Source: Psychroflexus torquis ATCC 700755
GTDB taxonomy: Bacteria; Bacteroidota; Bacteroidia; Flavobacteriales; Flavobacteriaceae
Length of the DNA stretch: 64,000 nucleotides
Assembly (NCBI RefSeq): GCF_000153485.2
Contig: NC_018721.1
Coordinates: forward strand, 3,100,001-3,164,000
Direction: 5' to 3'
Shown: in pieces, positions 1 to 9,409 of the stretch
How positions within the stretch are numbered: position 1 is the first letter of the stretch
How the letters are laid out: each line of letters begins with the position of its first letter
The notes under the pieces: model-generated
What the model was told of the DNA's origin: nothing
The model's database searches: none
What the model saw: only the letters and a program-made list of their open reading frames with translations
Program-made: the position numbers and the translations under genes

Positions 1-388
1 TAGCCTCAAAATTTTCTAGAGATAAATCGTAAGGAGGATCTGCAAAAATAAGATCTGCTTTAAGTGGTGTTTTTTGTAAATAGTCAAAAACATCACTTTT
101 AATAACATCTAAGGCCACCTCAAGTTCATCAGCGGTTTTACTTAAAAACTTAATACAGTCGTAGTTTTTATCAATAGCAGTGATTCGTTGAGTGCCTCTC
201 GAAGCAAATTCAAACGAAATACTTCCAATTCCTGCAAATAAATCTATAACTTCTATGTCTTGAAAGTGAATTCTATTATTCAATATATTGAAAAGCCCCT
301 CTTTAGCCATGTCTGTTGTAGGTCTTACGGGGAGTTTTTTGGGAGCAATAATACGTCTACCCTTTAGATGTCCGGATACTATGCGCAT
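1..388 (-). CDS. rsmD: 16S rRNA (guanine-N2)-methyltransferase RsmD, partial (3' end beyond left edge)
   Basis: The protein runs off the left edge, leaving about 129 N-terminal residues. It begins MRIVSGHLKGR. The SAM-binding loop DLFAGIG lies at residues 49-55 and the catalytic DPPY motif at about 117-120. These are the marks of RsmD, which methylates one guanine of 16S rRNA during 30S assembly in the cytoplasm. The ATG is three bases from the stop of the upstream DUF3822 gene, so the two are probably co-transcribed, which is the usual order in flavobacteria. The C-terminus is not visible. Confidence 0.93.
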   Translation of the reverse strand, partial: MRIVSGHLKGRRIIAPKKLPVRPTTDMAKEGLFNILNNRIHFQDIEVIDLFAGIGSISFEFASRGTQRITAIDKNYDCIKFLSKTADELEVALDVIKSDVFDYLQKTPLKADLIFADPPYDLSLENFEA

Positions 389-391
389 AAG

Positions 392-1189
392 TTAGATCAA
401 ATTATAATGTTCATTAAACCCTAGTTGATTTTCAAAATGATACGGAGTTTTTTTATTTGAAAACTCCATGGTTTTAATGTAGTTCGATAAAATTTGATAA
501 GCTTTATTATCTTCAGACTTATCAAAATTACCTGTGAAATCGAGAATGAGTTCTTTTCGGTTCAAGTTTAATTCTTCAATGGTAAACAAAGCATAATAGG
601 CGAAATCTTCAGCAGTTTCGAAAGTAAAAGCGTTGGAAAGTATAAGTTGTTCATTTCTAAAAGCAGCAAGATAAAACATATGCTTTGTTGAATGAAGTAA
701 AAGATACTCATTGCTAGCTTTACTATTTATAAGTCCTTTTTCTATAAGACCTGTAAAAAGATGAGTAAAGGTAAAGGTTCCAAAAATATCGAAAAGATAA
801 TTGTTGATATTAATATAGGGAATATATACTGTATTGGCCTTAGCTGAAGAAATCTCATCGAACGCAAAATCATCTCCCTCTATCAATTGACTGCTGTATT
901 TTAGATAATGAGGTAGGTAATTTTGGTCAAAAAGGTCTTGAGGTACTATAGTAAATTGAGAATTTCCATAGATAACATCTACAGATTGGATGTGCTCTCT
1001 CTCTATAAAAGCGGTATTGATATTCGGCTTAATGAGATTAAGTAGTTCTGAAGTTGAAGACATAATCGGAATCTGAAATACGTTATACTCCAAAGGAGTT
1101 TGGTATTCATCTAGAATTAAAAAAGAAAATCCATCTTGTAAAATGAAGATGGATAAACTTTTATAGATATGTTTTGAGTGACCACTCAT
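392..1189 (-). CDS. DUF3822 family protein
   Basis: This is a 265-residue cytoplasmic protein without signal or membrane segments. Its length, its position directly upstream of rsmD and its motifs (a conserved HSTKHMFYLAAF stretch about two thirds along, then NAFTF and a late LDFTG) match the Bacteroidota DUF3822 family, predicted to have an actin/hexokinase-like ATPase fold. The function is unknown. Its stop is three bases before the rsmD start, and its start is immediately downstream of the stop of the next gene, so all three form one operon. Confidence 0.8.
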   Translation of the reverse strand: MSGHSKHIYKSLSIFILQDGFSFLILDEYQTPLEYNVFQIPIMSSTSELLNLIKPNINTAFIEREHIQSVDVIYGNSQFTIVPQDLFDQNYLPHYLKYSSQLIEGDDFAFDEISSAKANTVYIPYININNYLFDIFGTFTFTHLFTGLIEKGLINSKASNEYLLLHSTKHMFYLAAFRNEQLILSNAFTFETAEDFAYYALFTIEELNLNRKELILDFTGNFDKSEDNKAYQILSNYIKTMEFSNKKTPYHFENQLGFNEHYNLI

Positions 1190-1834
1190 TTAATTGTCAC
1201 CAAAGTTTTTAGGCCAGTTTCCATTTGTATTTACTTGTTTCATAGAACCAACTTGGATAAAAGCACCGTCCACACCATCTACAGATTTTATTTGTTTTTC
1301 TTGAACAACTAAATCTATATCTTGGTCTGCAAGAATAACATCCTTAGAAGCTTTCACCTCAAAAACTGGGATTTTATTTTCATTTTCCACAATATATCCA
1401 GCGCTCATCTCAAACTTTATATTATCGGTATGTGGGATATACATGATATTTTTATATCTGTCTGAACTTCCAAAAATAGAATCTTTTACGGAAGCAAAGC
1501 TGAGGGTGTCTATCACCACATCTTCTTTATATTTATCTACTCCGTAGATTTCTCTGTATTCTTCATCTAGAAACGTAGTGTCTCTTCTTTGTGTAATCAC
1601 AAATTGTGCTGTGTCGACAAATTTCAATAGATCATCGAAATTATCGCCGTAATTTCCTTCGATATCTCTATGCGCTAGTTGGAGATCACGAATGTCTTTC
1701 ATTCTTTCTACAACATCTATGTAGCGTCTATCTCGAATTTTGTTGAATTCAACAGGGCCATAAACAGCTTGATAAGTAAAATAACCTAATACTCCAATAA
1801 CAACCCACAAAACAATTCGTATTACAATCTTCAT
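1190..1834 (-). CDS. Conserved flavobacterial membrane-anchored protein of unknown function
   Basis: The 214-residue protein starts with one membrane helix (about residues 4-24) followed by a soluble domain, presumably periplasmic. The first 30 residues after the helix (RDRRYIDVVERMKDIRDLQ) look like the helical spine of pseudopilin-like proteins, followed by an acidic beta-rich part. I do not recognise an enzyme motif. It ends directly where the DUF3822 gene begins and is the first gene of the rsmD operon, with a promoter-like box just upstream. Confidence 0.65.
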   Translation of the reverse strand: MKIVIRIVLWVVIGVLGYFTYQAVYGPVEFNKIRDRRYIDVVERMKDIRDLQLAHRDIEGNYGDNFDDLLKFVDTAQFVITQRRDTTFLDEEYREIYGVDKYKEDVVIDTLSFASVKDSIFGSSDRYKNIMYIPHTDNIKFEMSAGYIVENENKIPVFEVKASKDVILADQDIDLVVQEKQIKSVDGVDGAFIQVGSMKQVNTNGNWPKNFGDN

Positions 1835-1863
1835 AACTTAAAATTAAGAATTTTTGATATTAG

Positions 1864-1871
1864 CAAACTTA
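1864..1871 (-). promoter_or_regulatory. Bacteroidota-type promoter -7 box for the rsmD operon
   Basis: The minus strand reads TAAGTTTG about 30 bases before the ATG at 1834. A TTTG lies 17 bases further upstream. This fits the TTTG / TAnnTTTG promoter of Bacteroidota. Confidence 0.5.
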
Positions 1872-1916
1872 CACCTTTTTTTCAATCACAAAAGTATAGC
1901 ACATAAAAATCGTCCT

Positions 1917-1924
1917 TATATTTG
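1917..1924 (+). promoter_or_regulatory. Promoter -7 box for the RecD-like helicase gene
   Basis: TATATTTG matches the TAnnTTTG consensus and ends 25 bases before the ATG at 1950. It is divergent from the rsmD operon promoter. Confidence 0.45.
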
Positions 1925-1949
1925 AAATTTAAGTTTTACCTCAATTTAT

Positions 1950-3383
1950 ATGGATAATCAAGAGTTTTATAAAGCATTACGAGCCGATTTTGGGCATACC
2001 CCCACGTCAAAGCAAGATCTCACACTCCAACTTTTATCTAAATTTGTCTTAGAAACGTCTGTAGATCGTATTTTTTTATTGAAAGGGTATGCTGGAACTG
2101 GTAAGACAACCATTATTGGGACTCTTGTAAAGAATATCTGGAAAGTCAAAAAGAAAGTAATTCTTGCAGCGCCAACGGGTCGGGCAGCTAAAGTGATAAC
2201 TAATTACAGCAAACAATATGCACAAACCATTCATCGTAAAATTTATCAGCCTAAAAGCACTTCTGGTGGAGGTGTCGAATTTGTTCCTCAGGTAAATAAA
2301 CATAAAGACACCATTTTTATAGTGGATGAAGCTTCTATGATTCCAGATTTTCCAAGTGGAGATCAACTCTTTAATCGAGGTTCCGTTTTGGATGATCTTA
2401 TGGAGTATGTGTACTCTGGCGATAATTGTAAATTGATTTTCATAGGAGATACAGCCCAGTTGCCACCGGTAAAATCTAATCTGAGTCCAGCTCTGGACGA
2501 AAAGACGTTGTCCACACACTACCAGATGGATGTGATTCCCGTTGAACTCGATGAAGTCGTCCGCCAGCGTTTTGAAAGTGATATTCTTTTAAATGCAACC
2601 CGTATTCGAGAAACTATCGAAACAGAAGACTTTGAGGATTTCAAATTTAAATTGACCAACAATACCGATATGGTAAGGCTCATAGATGGTCATGAAATCC
2701 TCGATGCCATCAACGAAGCCTACGGTAATCTTGGTCACGAAGAGACGGCTATTATCGTAAGGTCAAATAAACGAGCAAATCTTTATAACCAACAAATACG
2801 GAGTCGAATTTTAATGAGAGAGGATGAGATTGCGCCAGGCGATTTTTTAATGGTGGTTAAAAATAACTACTTCTGGGTCAAGCCTAAAAGTGAAGCTGGT
2901 TTTATAGCCAATGGAGATATCGTAGAAATTCTAGAAATTTTTGGATTAAAGGAATTATACGGTTTTAGATTTGCCGAAGTAAAAGTCCAACTGGTAGATT
3001 ATCCCAAGATGAAACCTTTTGAGACGGTGATCATGTTAGATACGTTAAGTATGAATTCTCCATCTTTACCCTACGAAGACTCCAACAAACTCTATCAAGA
3101 AGTGATAAAAGATTACGAGGACATCACTTCAAAATATAAAAAATTCATGAAAGTGAAACAGAATAGCTTTTTTAACGCTTTACAGGTTAAGTTTAGTTAT
3201 GCCATCACCTGCCATAAGTCACAAGGAGGGCAGTGGGACACGGTATTTGTTGAACAGCCTTACTTGCCAGATGGTGTTGGAAAAGATTACCTAAGATGGC
3301 TCTATACAGCCTGTACTAGAGCAAAGGAAAAACTTTACTTAATAGGATTTAAAGATGATTTTTTTGAAGACAACCAATTATAA
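1950..3383 (+). CDS. RecD-like SF1B DNA helicase / ATP-dependent exonuclease-type ATPase
   Basis: The 477-residue cytoplasmic protein has a Walker A motif GYAGTGKT (about residues 46-53), a Walker B motif FIVDEAS (about 125) and a Q-loop-type GDTAQLPP (about 167). The UvrD-like C-terminal domain carries TCHKSQGGQWDTV and LYTACTRAKEKL near the end. This is the RecD/Dda-like superfamily 1B, 5'-3' helicases of DNA repair. It is short compared with RecD2 (about 700 residues) and lacks a RecB/RecC partner here, so it is better seen as a stand-alone Dda-like helicase. kdsB follows 22 bases downstream, a common flavobacterial pair. Confidence 0.85.
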   Translation: MDNQEFYKALRADFGHTPTSKQDLTLQLLSKFVLETSVDRIFLLKGYAGTGKTTIIGTLVKNIWKVKKKVILAAPTGRAAKVITNYSKQYAQTIHRKIYQPKSTSGGGVEFVPQVNKHKDTIFIVDEASMIPDFPSGDQLFNRGSVLDDLMEYVYSGDNCKLIFIGDTAQLPPVKSNLSPALDEKTLSTHYQMDVIPVELDEVVRQRFESDILLNATRIRETIETEDFEDFKFKLTNNTDMVRLIDGHEILDAINEAYGNLGHEETAIIVRSNKRANLYNQQIRSRILMREDEIAPGDFLMVVKNNYFWVKPKSEAGFIANGDIVEILEIFGLKELYGFRFAEVKVQLVDYPKMKPFETVIMLDTLSMNSPSLPYEDSNKLYQEVIKDYEDITSKYKKFMKVKQNSFFNALQVKFSYAITCHKSQGGQWDTVFVEQPYLPDGVGKDYLRWLYTACTRAKEKLYLIGFKDDFFEDNQL

Positions 3384-3405
3384 GTTCATATAAAACCCAT
3401 AAAAC

Positions 3406-4146
3406 ATGTTTAAGAACTTTAGAGCTATAGCCATGATTCCAGCCCGTTACGAGGCCTCTCGATTTCCAGGGAAACTCATGCAAGATTTAGCGGGGAAAAC
3501 GGTGATTGTTAGAACATATGAAGCCGCCAAATCAACTCAACTCTTCGATGAGGTCTATGTGGTGACCGATTCTGAACTTATTTTTTCTGAAATTGAAAAA
3601 GAAGGTGGTAAAGTGATTATGAGTCAAAAAGAACACTATTGCGGGAGTGATCGCATCGCTGAAGCAGTGCGAGACATGGAAGTAGACATTGTGGTGAATG
3701 TTCAAGGGGATGAGCCTTTTATCAATGAAAAAGCTTTAAGTTTACTTTTGAAAGAATTTGAAAATGATGCTGATGGTCTTATTGATTTAGCCTCCTTAAA
3801 AGTAAAATTAACAGAGGAAGATGATATCCAAAATCCGAACAACGTCAAGGTGATTACTGACTTAAAGAATTTTGCACTTTACTTTTCTAGATCGCCAATT
3901 CCTTTTCATAGAGCAAAAGAGATAGAAGTTGATTACTTCAAGCATGTCGGTATTTATGCGTTTAGAAAAAAGGCGCTAACAGATTTTTATAATCTGCCGA
4001 TGAGTCCGCTTGAGGCCGCAGAAAAAATTGAATGCATTCGCTATCTAGAGAATGGTAAAACCATAAAAATGGTAGAGACGTCAGAAGTTAGTATAGGGAT
4101 TGATACTCCTGAAGATTTAGAAAAAGCGAGGCAAAAATTTAATTAA
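3406..4146 (+). CDS. kdsB: 3-deoxy-manno-octulosonate cytidylyltransferase (CMP-Kdo synthetase)
   Basis: KdsB activates Kdo with CTP to CMP-Kdo for the inner core of lipopolysaccharide. The 246 residues match the family length. Visible motifs are the nucleotide-binding start [15 protein letters not shown] (residues 8-22), [17 protein letters not shown] (about 98-107) and HVGIYAFRK. It lies just after the helicase gene and overlaps the convergent cryptochrome gene by four bases. Together with other Gram-negative marks it shows a Kdo-containing outer membrane. Confidence 0.95.
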   Translation: MFKNFRAIAMIPARYEASRFPGKLMQDLAGKTVIVRTYEAAKSTQLFDEVYVVTDSELIFSEIEKEGGKVIMSQKEHYCGSDRIAEAVRDMEVDIVVNVQGDEPFINEKALSLLLKEFENDADGLIDLASLKVKLTEEDDIQNPNNVKVITDLKNFALYFSRSPIPFHRAKEIEVDYFKHVGIYAFRKKALTDFYNLPMSPLEAAEKIECIRYLENGKTIKMVETSEVSIGIDTPEDLEKARQKFN

Positions 4147-5600
4147 CGACTCCCTCTTAAGGTGTGTCGTTTTAAGATTTTCTTTCCCTCGATTTTAGAT
4201 TTTTGCGATTGAATAATTTTCCAAATTGAATCTGACGCATGTTGGCGAGTGGTAGCCATTTCTATGATAGGTCTTGGATAATCTTTTCCTAATTCAAAAT
4301 TATACATGCTTTGCTCCATTGCGGTAAGTTTCCAAGGTTCATGCACAAACTCTAACGGAATCCCTTTCAGACTGGGGAGGTAAGTCAAGATAAATTCTCC
4401 ATCAAGATCATGCTTATATGAATTTTTGACAGGATTGTATATTCTTAAGGTGTGAATTCCCGTAGTTCCAGCTTGCATTTGTAATTGCGGATAGTGAATA
4501 CCAGGCTCAAAATCTAAAAATAGGCTTGCCAAGTGCGAAGAGGCCTCTTGCCATGTTTGCCAAAGCAAGTGTGTGAAAAAAGAGACTAAAAGGGCTCGCA
4601 TTCTGAAATTTAAATAACCTGTTTGTATCAAGCACTTCATACTAGCATCTACCAACGGAAAACCGGTTTCTCCTTTTTTCCAAGCTTCTGCCAAAGCTTT
4701 GTTGTAGGGCTTTTCTAGAACATTAAAGGCACTATTGAAATTTTGAAATTCTGCGTGGTATTCCATTTCAAATTTTTGAATAAAATGAGCTTGCCACCTA
4801 AGCCTGGATTGAAATTGGGAGAGTGCTTGCTTGTGTTTAGTTTTATCTTGAATCTCTATACTAGCTTGAATGACTTCTCTCATAGACAAGACTCCCCACG
4901 CGATGTAAGGAGAGAGTCGACTACAGGATTTTCTTGCCAGTAGTGGTTTTGAAATATTTTTTTGGTAATTGGGATAGCGATCTTGCAAAAATCCTTTGAG
5001 ATAGCGAAGGGCTGTAGGGCGACCCCCTTTCTGAAAGTTCAGGTTTCTTTCTGTGGATAAATCTACTGGACTGAGCTGACCCTTCAAACTATCAATTTGA
5101 TTTTGATTTTCAAACTGACCTAAACTTGCAGAAAAATACAGCAGGTCTTGAGACATAAAATTTTCCCACAAATTAATCCATGTTTTTCTATTTTGTAGAC
5201 CTCTAATCACGCCATTATTTACGAACTCTTTCCACTGTATGCTTAGAGACTTGAATAGGAGCTTTAAGTTTTTATCTCTTTTAAATGTGATCTGAAGACC
5301 TGTTTCTTGGTGTGAAAAGACAGATTTGATCGTAAGTTGCTGGTGTATGGTTTTAAAAACATCCTCAGCGTTCCCCTCAACAATTAAAACTTGGGTGTGA
5401 TAAGCTTCCAATTGTTTTTGAATATCCCTTAGTGATTCTTTAATAAACCTAAAGTGGCGTTCGCTATAGTGAGAATCCTTGAGAAGTATAGGCTCAAAGA
5501 TATAAAGTAGGAGGACAGGCTGTTTTTTTTGCAAAGCTAAATGAAGAGGCGCATGGTCTTGCAACCTCAAATCTCTTTTAAACCACACTACATTTACCAT
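4143..5600 (-). CDS. Cryptochrome/photolyase family protein
   Basis: The 485-residue protein opens with the photolyase fold ([16 protein letters not shown]), and an FAD-binding domain occupies the C-terminal half ([15 protein letters not shown], then FEPGIHYPQ). It departs from the class I photolyase next to it: the segment after the FAD site reads [17 protein letters not shown] instead of the classical WQWVAGSG type. No four-cysteine Fe-S set is seen. It therefore belongs to a cryptochrome-like branch whose activity (repair or signalling) cannot be decided from sequence. It lies 23 bases downstream of phrB and is probably in the same operon. Confidence 0.85.
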   Translation of the reverse strand: MVNVVWFKRDLRLQDHAPLHLALQKKQPVLLLYIFEPILLKDSHYSERHFRFIKESLRDIQKQLEAYHTQVLIVEGNAEDVFKTIHQQLTIKSVFSHQETGLQITFKRDKNLKLLFKSLSIQWKEFVNNGVIRGLQNRKTWINLWENFMSQDLLYFSASLGQFENQNQIDSLKGQLSPVDLSTERNLNFQKGGRPTALRYLKGFLQDRYPNYQKNISKPLLARKSCSRLSPYIAWGVLSMREVIQASIEIQDKTKHKQALSQFQSRLRWQAHFIQKFEMEYHAEFQNFNSAFNVLEKPYNKALAEAWKKGETGFPLVDASMKCLIQTGYLNFRMRALLVSFFTHLLWQTWQEASSHLASLFLDFEPGIHYPQLQMQAGTTGIHTLRIYNPVKNSYKHDLDGEFILTYLPSLKGIPLEFVHEPWKLTAMEQSMYNFELGKDYPRPIIEMATTRQHASDSIWKIIQSQKSKIEGKKILKRHTLRGSR

Positions 5601-5623
5601 ACAATCCTATTAATAAAACATAT

Positions 5624-6931
5624 CTAAGACTTTACTGCTTCTTTGTAAGTTTCTAAACAACGTTCCCTAGCTATTTTATGATCTACCATAGGTTTAGGAT
5701 ACCGATCTGTGTTTAATTCTGGAATCCATTTCATGATGTATTTCTTATCTTTATCAAATCGGTCGGTTTGAGAATAAGGATTAAAAATCCTAAAATAAGG
5801 TGCGGCATCTACACCAGAGCCAGCAACCCACTGCCACCCACCCACATTGGATGACATTTCATAATCTAGAAGTTTTTCAGCAAAATAAGCCTCGCCCCAC
5901 CGCCAGTCTATTAAGAGATGCTTACATAAAAAACTACCAACAACCATTCTCAAACGGTTATGCATCCACCCCGTTTCATTCAATTGCCTCATTCCAGCAT
6001 CTACTATAGGATAGCCAGTCTTCCCTTTTTTCCATTTTTCAAATTCATTTTCATCATTTCGCCATTCGATGCGATCATACTTAGGTTTGAAGGCACTGTT
6101 TTGGGTTTTGGGATGATTATAGAGGATGGCTTTATAAAACTCCCGCCAAATAAGTTCATTTAAAAAAGTCTCGTTTTTGACGGATAATGCTGCTTGAATG
6201 AGTTTTCTATAGCCGATCAATCCAAATCTTAAGTAAGGGCTCAATCTTGAAGTTCCCTCTATGGATGGGATATTACGTGTATCCTCGTAATGCTCAAGTA
6301 AATCTTTTGTAATGTTATAGTCTGGAACTTGTATAGAAGATTTCACAAACCCCATATCCGATAAGGATACATCGGGCAACATAGAATTCTTATACGTGTT
6401 GTCAAGATGATCTTCAGAAGGGAAAGTTTTTAAATCAATGTTTTCAAATTCCTTCTTCCACTGTCTCATATAGGGGGTAAAGACCAGATACATTCCACCA
6501 TCATTTTTCTCAACTTCAGTTTTTTCAAAGATGACTTGGTCTTTAAAATCGTGAAATTCTATCCCTTGGTTTGCTAATAAGGTATTGATTTTAGAATCTC
6601 TTTGGTGAGCGTAAGGCTCATAATCTCTATTGGTATAAACAGCTTCCACTTCAAAATCTTTAAGGAGTTCATGAAAAGCCTCTTCTGGAGTTGAATGATA
6701 CGTAGCGATTGATGATCCATAATGGTCTTGCAAATGCGATCTCATTTTTTGTAATTGTTCAAAAATGAAGCTTATCCGGGCATCATCTTCTTGGAGTTCG
6801 TTAAGAATATTTTTGTCAAAAATAAAGAGTGGCACAACTGAAAAAACTCCTGATAGAGCATGATATAGCCCTACGTTATCTTCTAGTCTCATATCTCTTC
6901 TGAACCAAAATACTCTTACCTTATTTTTCAT
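5624..6931 (-). CDS. phrB: Deoxyribodipyrimidine photolyase, class I (CPD photolyase)
   Basis: I place the start at the ATG giving MKNKVRVFWFRRDMRLEDNV; a longer reading frame upstream (22 codons) has no family similarity. The 435-residue protein has the N-terminal antenna domain and the C-terminal FAD/DNA-binding domain with WREFYKAILYNHP, GYPIVDAGMRQLNETGWMHN and VGGWQWVAGSGVDAAPYFRI. It splits cyclobutane pyrimidine dimers using blue light. The tandem with a second cryptochrome-like gene, and an SDR and SRPBCC gene upstream, suggests a light- or UV-responsive group. Confidence 0.93.
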   Translation of the reverse strand: MKNKVRVFWFRRDMRLEDNVGLYHALSGVFSVVPLFIFDKNILNELQEDDARISFIFEQLQKMRSHLQDHYGSSIATYHSTPEEAFHELLKDFEVEAVYTNRDYEPYAHQRDSKINTLLANQGIEFHDFKDQVIFEKTEVEKNDGGMYLVFTPYMRQWKKEFENIDLKTFPSEDHLDNTYKNSMLPDVSLSDMGFVKSSIQVPDYNITKDLLEHYEDTRNIPSIEGTSRLSPYLRFGLIGYRKLIQAALSVKNETFLNELIWREFYKAILYNHPKTQNSAFKPKYDRIEWRNDENEFEKWKKGKTGYPIVDAGMRQLNETGWMHNRLRMVVGSFLCKHLLIDWRWGEAYFAEKLLDYEMSSNVGGWQWVAGSGVDAAPYFRIFNPYSQTDRFDKDKKYIMKWIPELNTDRYPKPMVDHKIARERCLETYKEAVKS

Positions 6932-7049
6932 TTTGAACTGTTTTTTAAAACCTTTATATAAATTTAAAAATCTTCTTACAAGTTGAGTGACTTGCAAGAA
7001 GATTTCTTTAAAATTATTTTACATCAAATTAATTTGCTGTTGTAGGGAT

Positions 7050-7748
7050 CTAGCTTACATTTAAACTTCCCATGCCACCGTCAACTCCAATAACTTGTCC
7101 TGTCATCCAAGTAGAGTTATCCGACAATAAGAAACTTGCCATTTTACCAATGTCTGAAGGTTCACCAACACGTTTTAAGGGGTGTCTTTCGTCCATTTTT
7201 TCTTTTTTCTTATCGTTTCCTAATAATTTATTAGCCAAAGGTGTATTCACAAGTGATGGTGCAATAACGTTTACTCTAAATAAAGGCGCATACTCTGCGG
7301 CTAAAGATCTAGCAAATCCTTCTATAGCTCCTTTAGCTGCCGCAACACTTGTATGATAAGGTAAACCTGTTTGTACAGCTACAGTACTAAAATACACAAT
7401 ACTAGCTTGTTTTGAATTTTTCAATTTTGAAATAACTCCATGTGTAGCCTTCATTAAACTCATAAAGTTGATTTGCATATCTTGTTCAAAAATTTCTGGC
7501 TTCATCATTTTAAAAGGTTTTAAATTGATGCTACCTGGGCAATATACAAAGCCATCTAGGGTGTCTGGTAAATCTAATTCAGAAATATCATCCGTTAATG
7601 CATCAAATATGTGATGCGTTACATCATAATCAGATAAATTTTCATCAGATCTCGAAGCAACAATAATATTGTGATCTGGACTAAGTTCTTTTACGATTTC
7701 AAGTCCAATTCCTTTTGTTCCTCCAATTAATAAAATATTCTTTCTCAT
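7050..7748 (-). CDS. Short-chain dehydrogenase/reductase (SDR)
   Basis: This is a 232-residue classical SDR. The NAD(P)-binding motif GGTKGIG lies at residues 9-15, the catalytic Ser-Tyr-Lys region is YFSTVAV..GLPYHTSVAAAKGA (the Tyr position is followed by HTSVAAAK), and the C-terminus has the usual WMTGQVIGVDGG. The substrate is unknown. It lies between phrB and an SRPBCC gene on the same strand (spacing 18 bases to the latter). SDR plus SRPBCC genes next to photolyases are common in flavobacteria, so a role in the same light-related regulon is an inference from context. Confidence 0.82.
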   Translation of the reverse strand: MRKNILLIGGTKGIGLEIVKELSPDHNIIVASRSDENLSDYDVTHHIFDALTDDISELDLPDTLDGFVYCPGSINLKPFKMMKPEIFEQDMQINFMSLMKATHGVISKLKNSKQASIVYFSTVAVQTGLPYHTSVAAAKGAIEGFARSLAAEYAPLFRVNVIAPSLVNTPLANKLLGNDKKKEKMDERHPLKRVGEPSDIGKMASFLLSDNSTWMTGQVIGVDGGMGSLNVS

Positions 7749-7765
7749 CAGTTATAAATTTAAAT

Positions 7766-8224
7766 TTAATATTGACCAAATTTTTCGACCATTTTAGCTT
7801 CGCGAGCCTTAAATATTTCGTTTAATTTAGGTTTAACTAGTATAGGATGCATCATCCTTCCTAAAATTCCAAAGGGAATCTTATAGTGCACAAGATCTTC
7901 AATTTCAACTCCTCCTTCAATTTCATGAATAAAATGTTTATGATGCCATAAAGCATAAGGCCCATACAATTGGATATCCACAAAATAATCTGGTTTCTCT
8001 ACATGAGTAATTTCAGTAACCCAATTGGTCTTGAATCCTGGTAGTGGTGTCACTTTATATTGCAACAATTGACCCGTAAACATTTTACGATCTGCGCCAG
8101 ATATGATTTCGAAACCCATTTCGTCTGGCATTATTTTCTTTAAATTTTTAGGATCAGATAGAAAATCCCAAGCTTCTTGCTTAGAAATAGGGAGTTTTTG
8201 TCGAGTATGAATTTCGTATATCAT
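7766..8224 (-). CDS. SRPBCC (START-like) ligand-binding protein
   Basis: The 152-residue protein is a single SRPBCC domain: IHTRQKLPISKQEAWDFLSD at the start, W..EI.HVEKP in the middle, HHKHFIHEIEGGVEIEDLVHY, and a helical C-terminus with the lid segment. Members bind hydrophobic ligands in a helix-grip pocket. No catalytic residues can be assigned. It is the promoter-proximal gene of the phrB group. Confidence 0.78.
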   Translation of the reverse strand: MIYEIHTRQKLPISKQEAWDFLSDPKNLKKIMPDEMGFEIISGADRKMFTGQLLQYKVTPLPGFKTNWVTEITHVEKPDYFVDIQLYGPYALWHHKHFIHEIEGGVEIEDLVHYKIPFGILGRMMHPILVKPKLNEIFKAREAKMVEKFGQY

Positions 8225-8381
8225 GGTTCAAAAATAGAGATTTTATTGTTTAATAAAATAGGTTTGAAGTTAAACAAAAGTTATTGTTAGTGCTTTGGGT
8301 TTTGTAAAACTGATAAATTATTGTTTAAACCTTCAGTGCTTAAATTAAGTATGCTTTCATTTGCATAAGAATATATTTGAA

Positions 8382-8855
8382 ATGAGATATTTTACCCTTT
8401 TGGTTGTTATCCTTCTTGCGGCTTGCAAAAGTTCTCAAACGGATTTACCATTACTTCAAGAGTGTCCTGGTGATGGAGATTGCGAAGTTGAAGTCTTTAA
8501 GGAGTCGAGACTTATTTTAAAAGAAGACAATACTGGAATAATAGAAGTTACCTTGGAACAAGATAAAGACTTTCAAGTGGTGTTTATTAAATACAAAGAT
8601 TCAACCAATAAAAACTATAGTGAAGAGGTTTATCTTCAAATACCGTTGAGGTTTAAAGAAATTCATTCAGAAAATCACAGCTTAAAAAATCAAAAAGTTG
8701 TGTTTGGGAAATTGTGTGATTGTCCAGATAAAGGTTTTGAAAAAATAAATTCTGGAGTCCTTAAGCTCATTAACTTGAATGATTATATTTCCTTGCATTT
8801 AGAGATAAAATCAAATAAATCTCAAGTTGTACAAACTATAGACTTAGATATTTAA
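8382..8855 (+). CDS. Small lipoprotein of unknown function
   Basis: I take the ATG giving MRYFTLLVVILLAACKSS, because it starts a clean lipoprotein signal with lipobox LAAC (Cys at about residue 15); a TTG seven codons earlier would spoil the signal. The mature part of about 140 residues is beta-rich, contains a C-D-C-P cluster (LCDCPDKG) and a CPGDGDCEVEV stretch, and has no known domain that I recognise. It is convergent with the ExbD-like gene and overlaps it by four bases. Confidence 0.62.
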   Translation: MRYFTLLVVILLAACKSSQTDLPLLQECPGDGDCEVEVFKESRLILKEDNTGIIEVTLEQDKDFQVVFIKYKDSTNKNYSEEVYLQIPLRFKEIHSENHSLKNQKVVFGKLCDCPDKGFEKINSGVLKLINLNDYISLHLEIKSNKSQVVQTIDLDI

Positions 8856-9409
8856 TTATCGCTGACATCTCCTGCAAATGGCGGGATTCCAGGAGAAGAG
8901 CCAGGTTTTTTGGAATTCTCTTCATCTTTGCCTAATTCTATAATGTTATAAGGAAAGTTCTTACTTCTTATCTTCTCTCTCTTTTTACAATCCAAATCTG
9001 AATAAATAACTTGATATTTTTCTTCCGAATAAGCGTCCCAAGCATACAAATACACTTCCCTAACATATCTTAAGATAAGGTCATAATTTTTGTGTTCGCC
9101 ATATGATCCTAAAGCTATGATAGCCTGCTTGGGAGAGTCTGACTTAGTTTTTACACTCGAAGGGTTTGACAAAAAATCATATACCAATTCTTTAAACTGT
9201 ATTTCCGAAAGGCCTTCTTTCTTTTGTCCGTTCATTAAAAGCTTCCCTTCTTGATCTATAATCAGTGTTAAAATATTATTGGATTGAGCTGAAGTATATT
9301 CCTCATTGGTTATTTCATTCTCAATTTTACAAGTAGTATCTAGCCATTGCTGTCCAAAGCTTAGATTCGATAAAAGTAAAATTAAAAAAAAAGGGAGTAA
9401 GGTTTTCAT
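8852..9409 (-). CDS. Secreted ExbD/TolR periplasmic-domain-like protein without the membrane anchor
   Basis: The 185-residue protein has a Sec signal peptide (FFLILLLSNLSFGQ, cleaved near residue 19). The body resembles the periplasmic half of flavobacterial ExbD proteins: LTLIIDQEGKLLMNG, then F.KELVYDFLSNPSS, KQAIIALGSYGEHKNYDLI, a long helix with tyrosines, and SDLDCKKREKIRSKNFPYNI. True ExbD has an N-terminal transmembrane helix with an essential Asp; here it is replaced by a cleavable signal. It probably cannot energise TonB and may be a decoy or partner. No exbB or tonB is adjacent. Confidence 0.55.
   Translation of the reverse strand: MKTLLPFFLILLLSNLSFGQQWLDTTCKIENEITNEEYTSAQSNNILTLIIDQEGKLLMNGQKKEGLSEIQFKELVYDFLSNPSSVKTKSDSPKQAIIALGSYGEHKNYDLILRYVREVYLYAWDAYSEEKYQVIYSDLDCKKREKIRSKNFPYNIIELGKDEENSKKPGSSPGIPPFAGDVSDN

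Noticed and set aside
2076..2519. 147-codon reading frame on the minus strand within the helicase gene
   Set aside because: It is a shadow of the plus-strand gene with no family features of its own.
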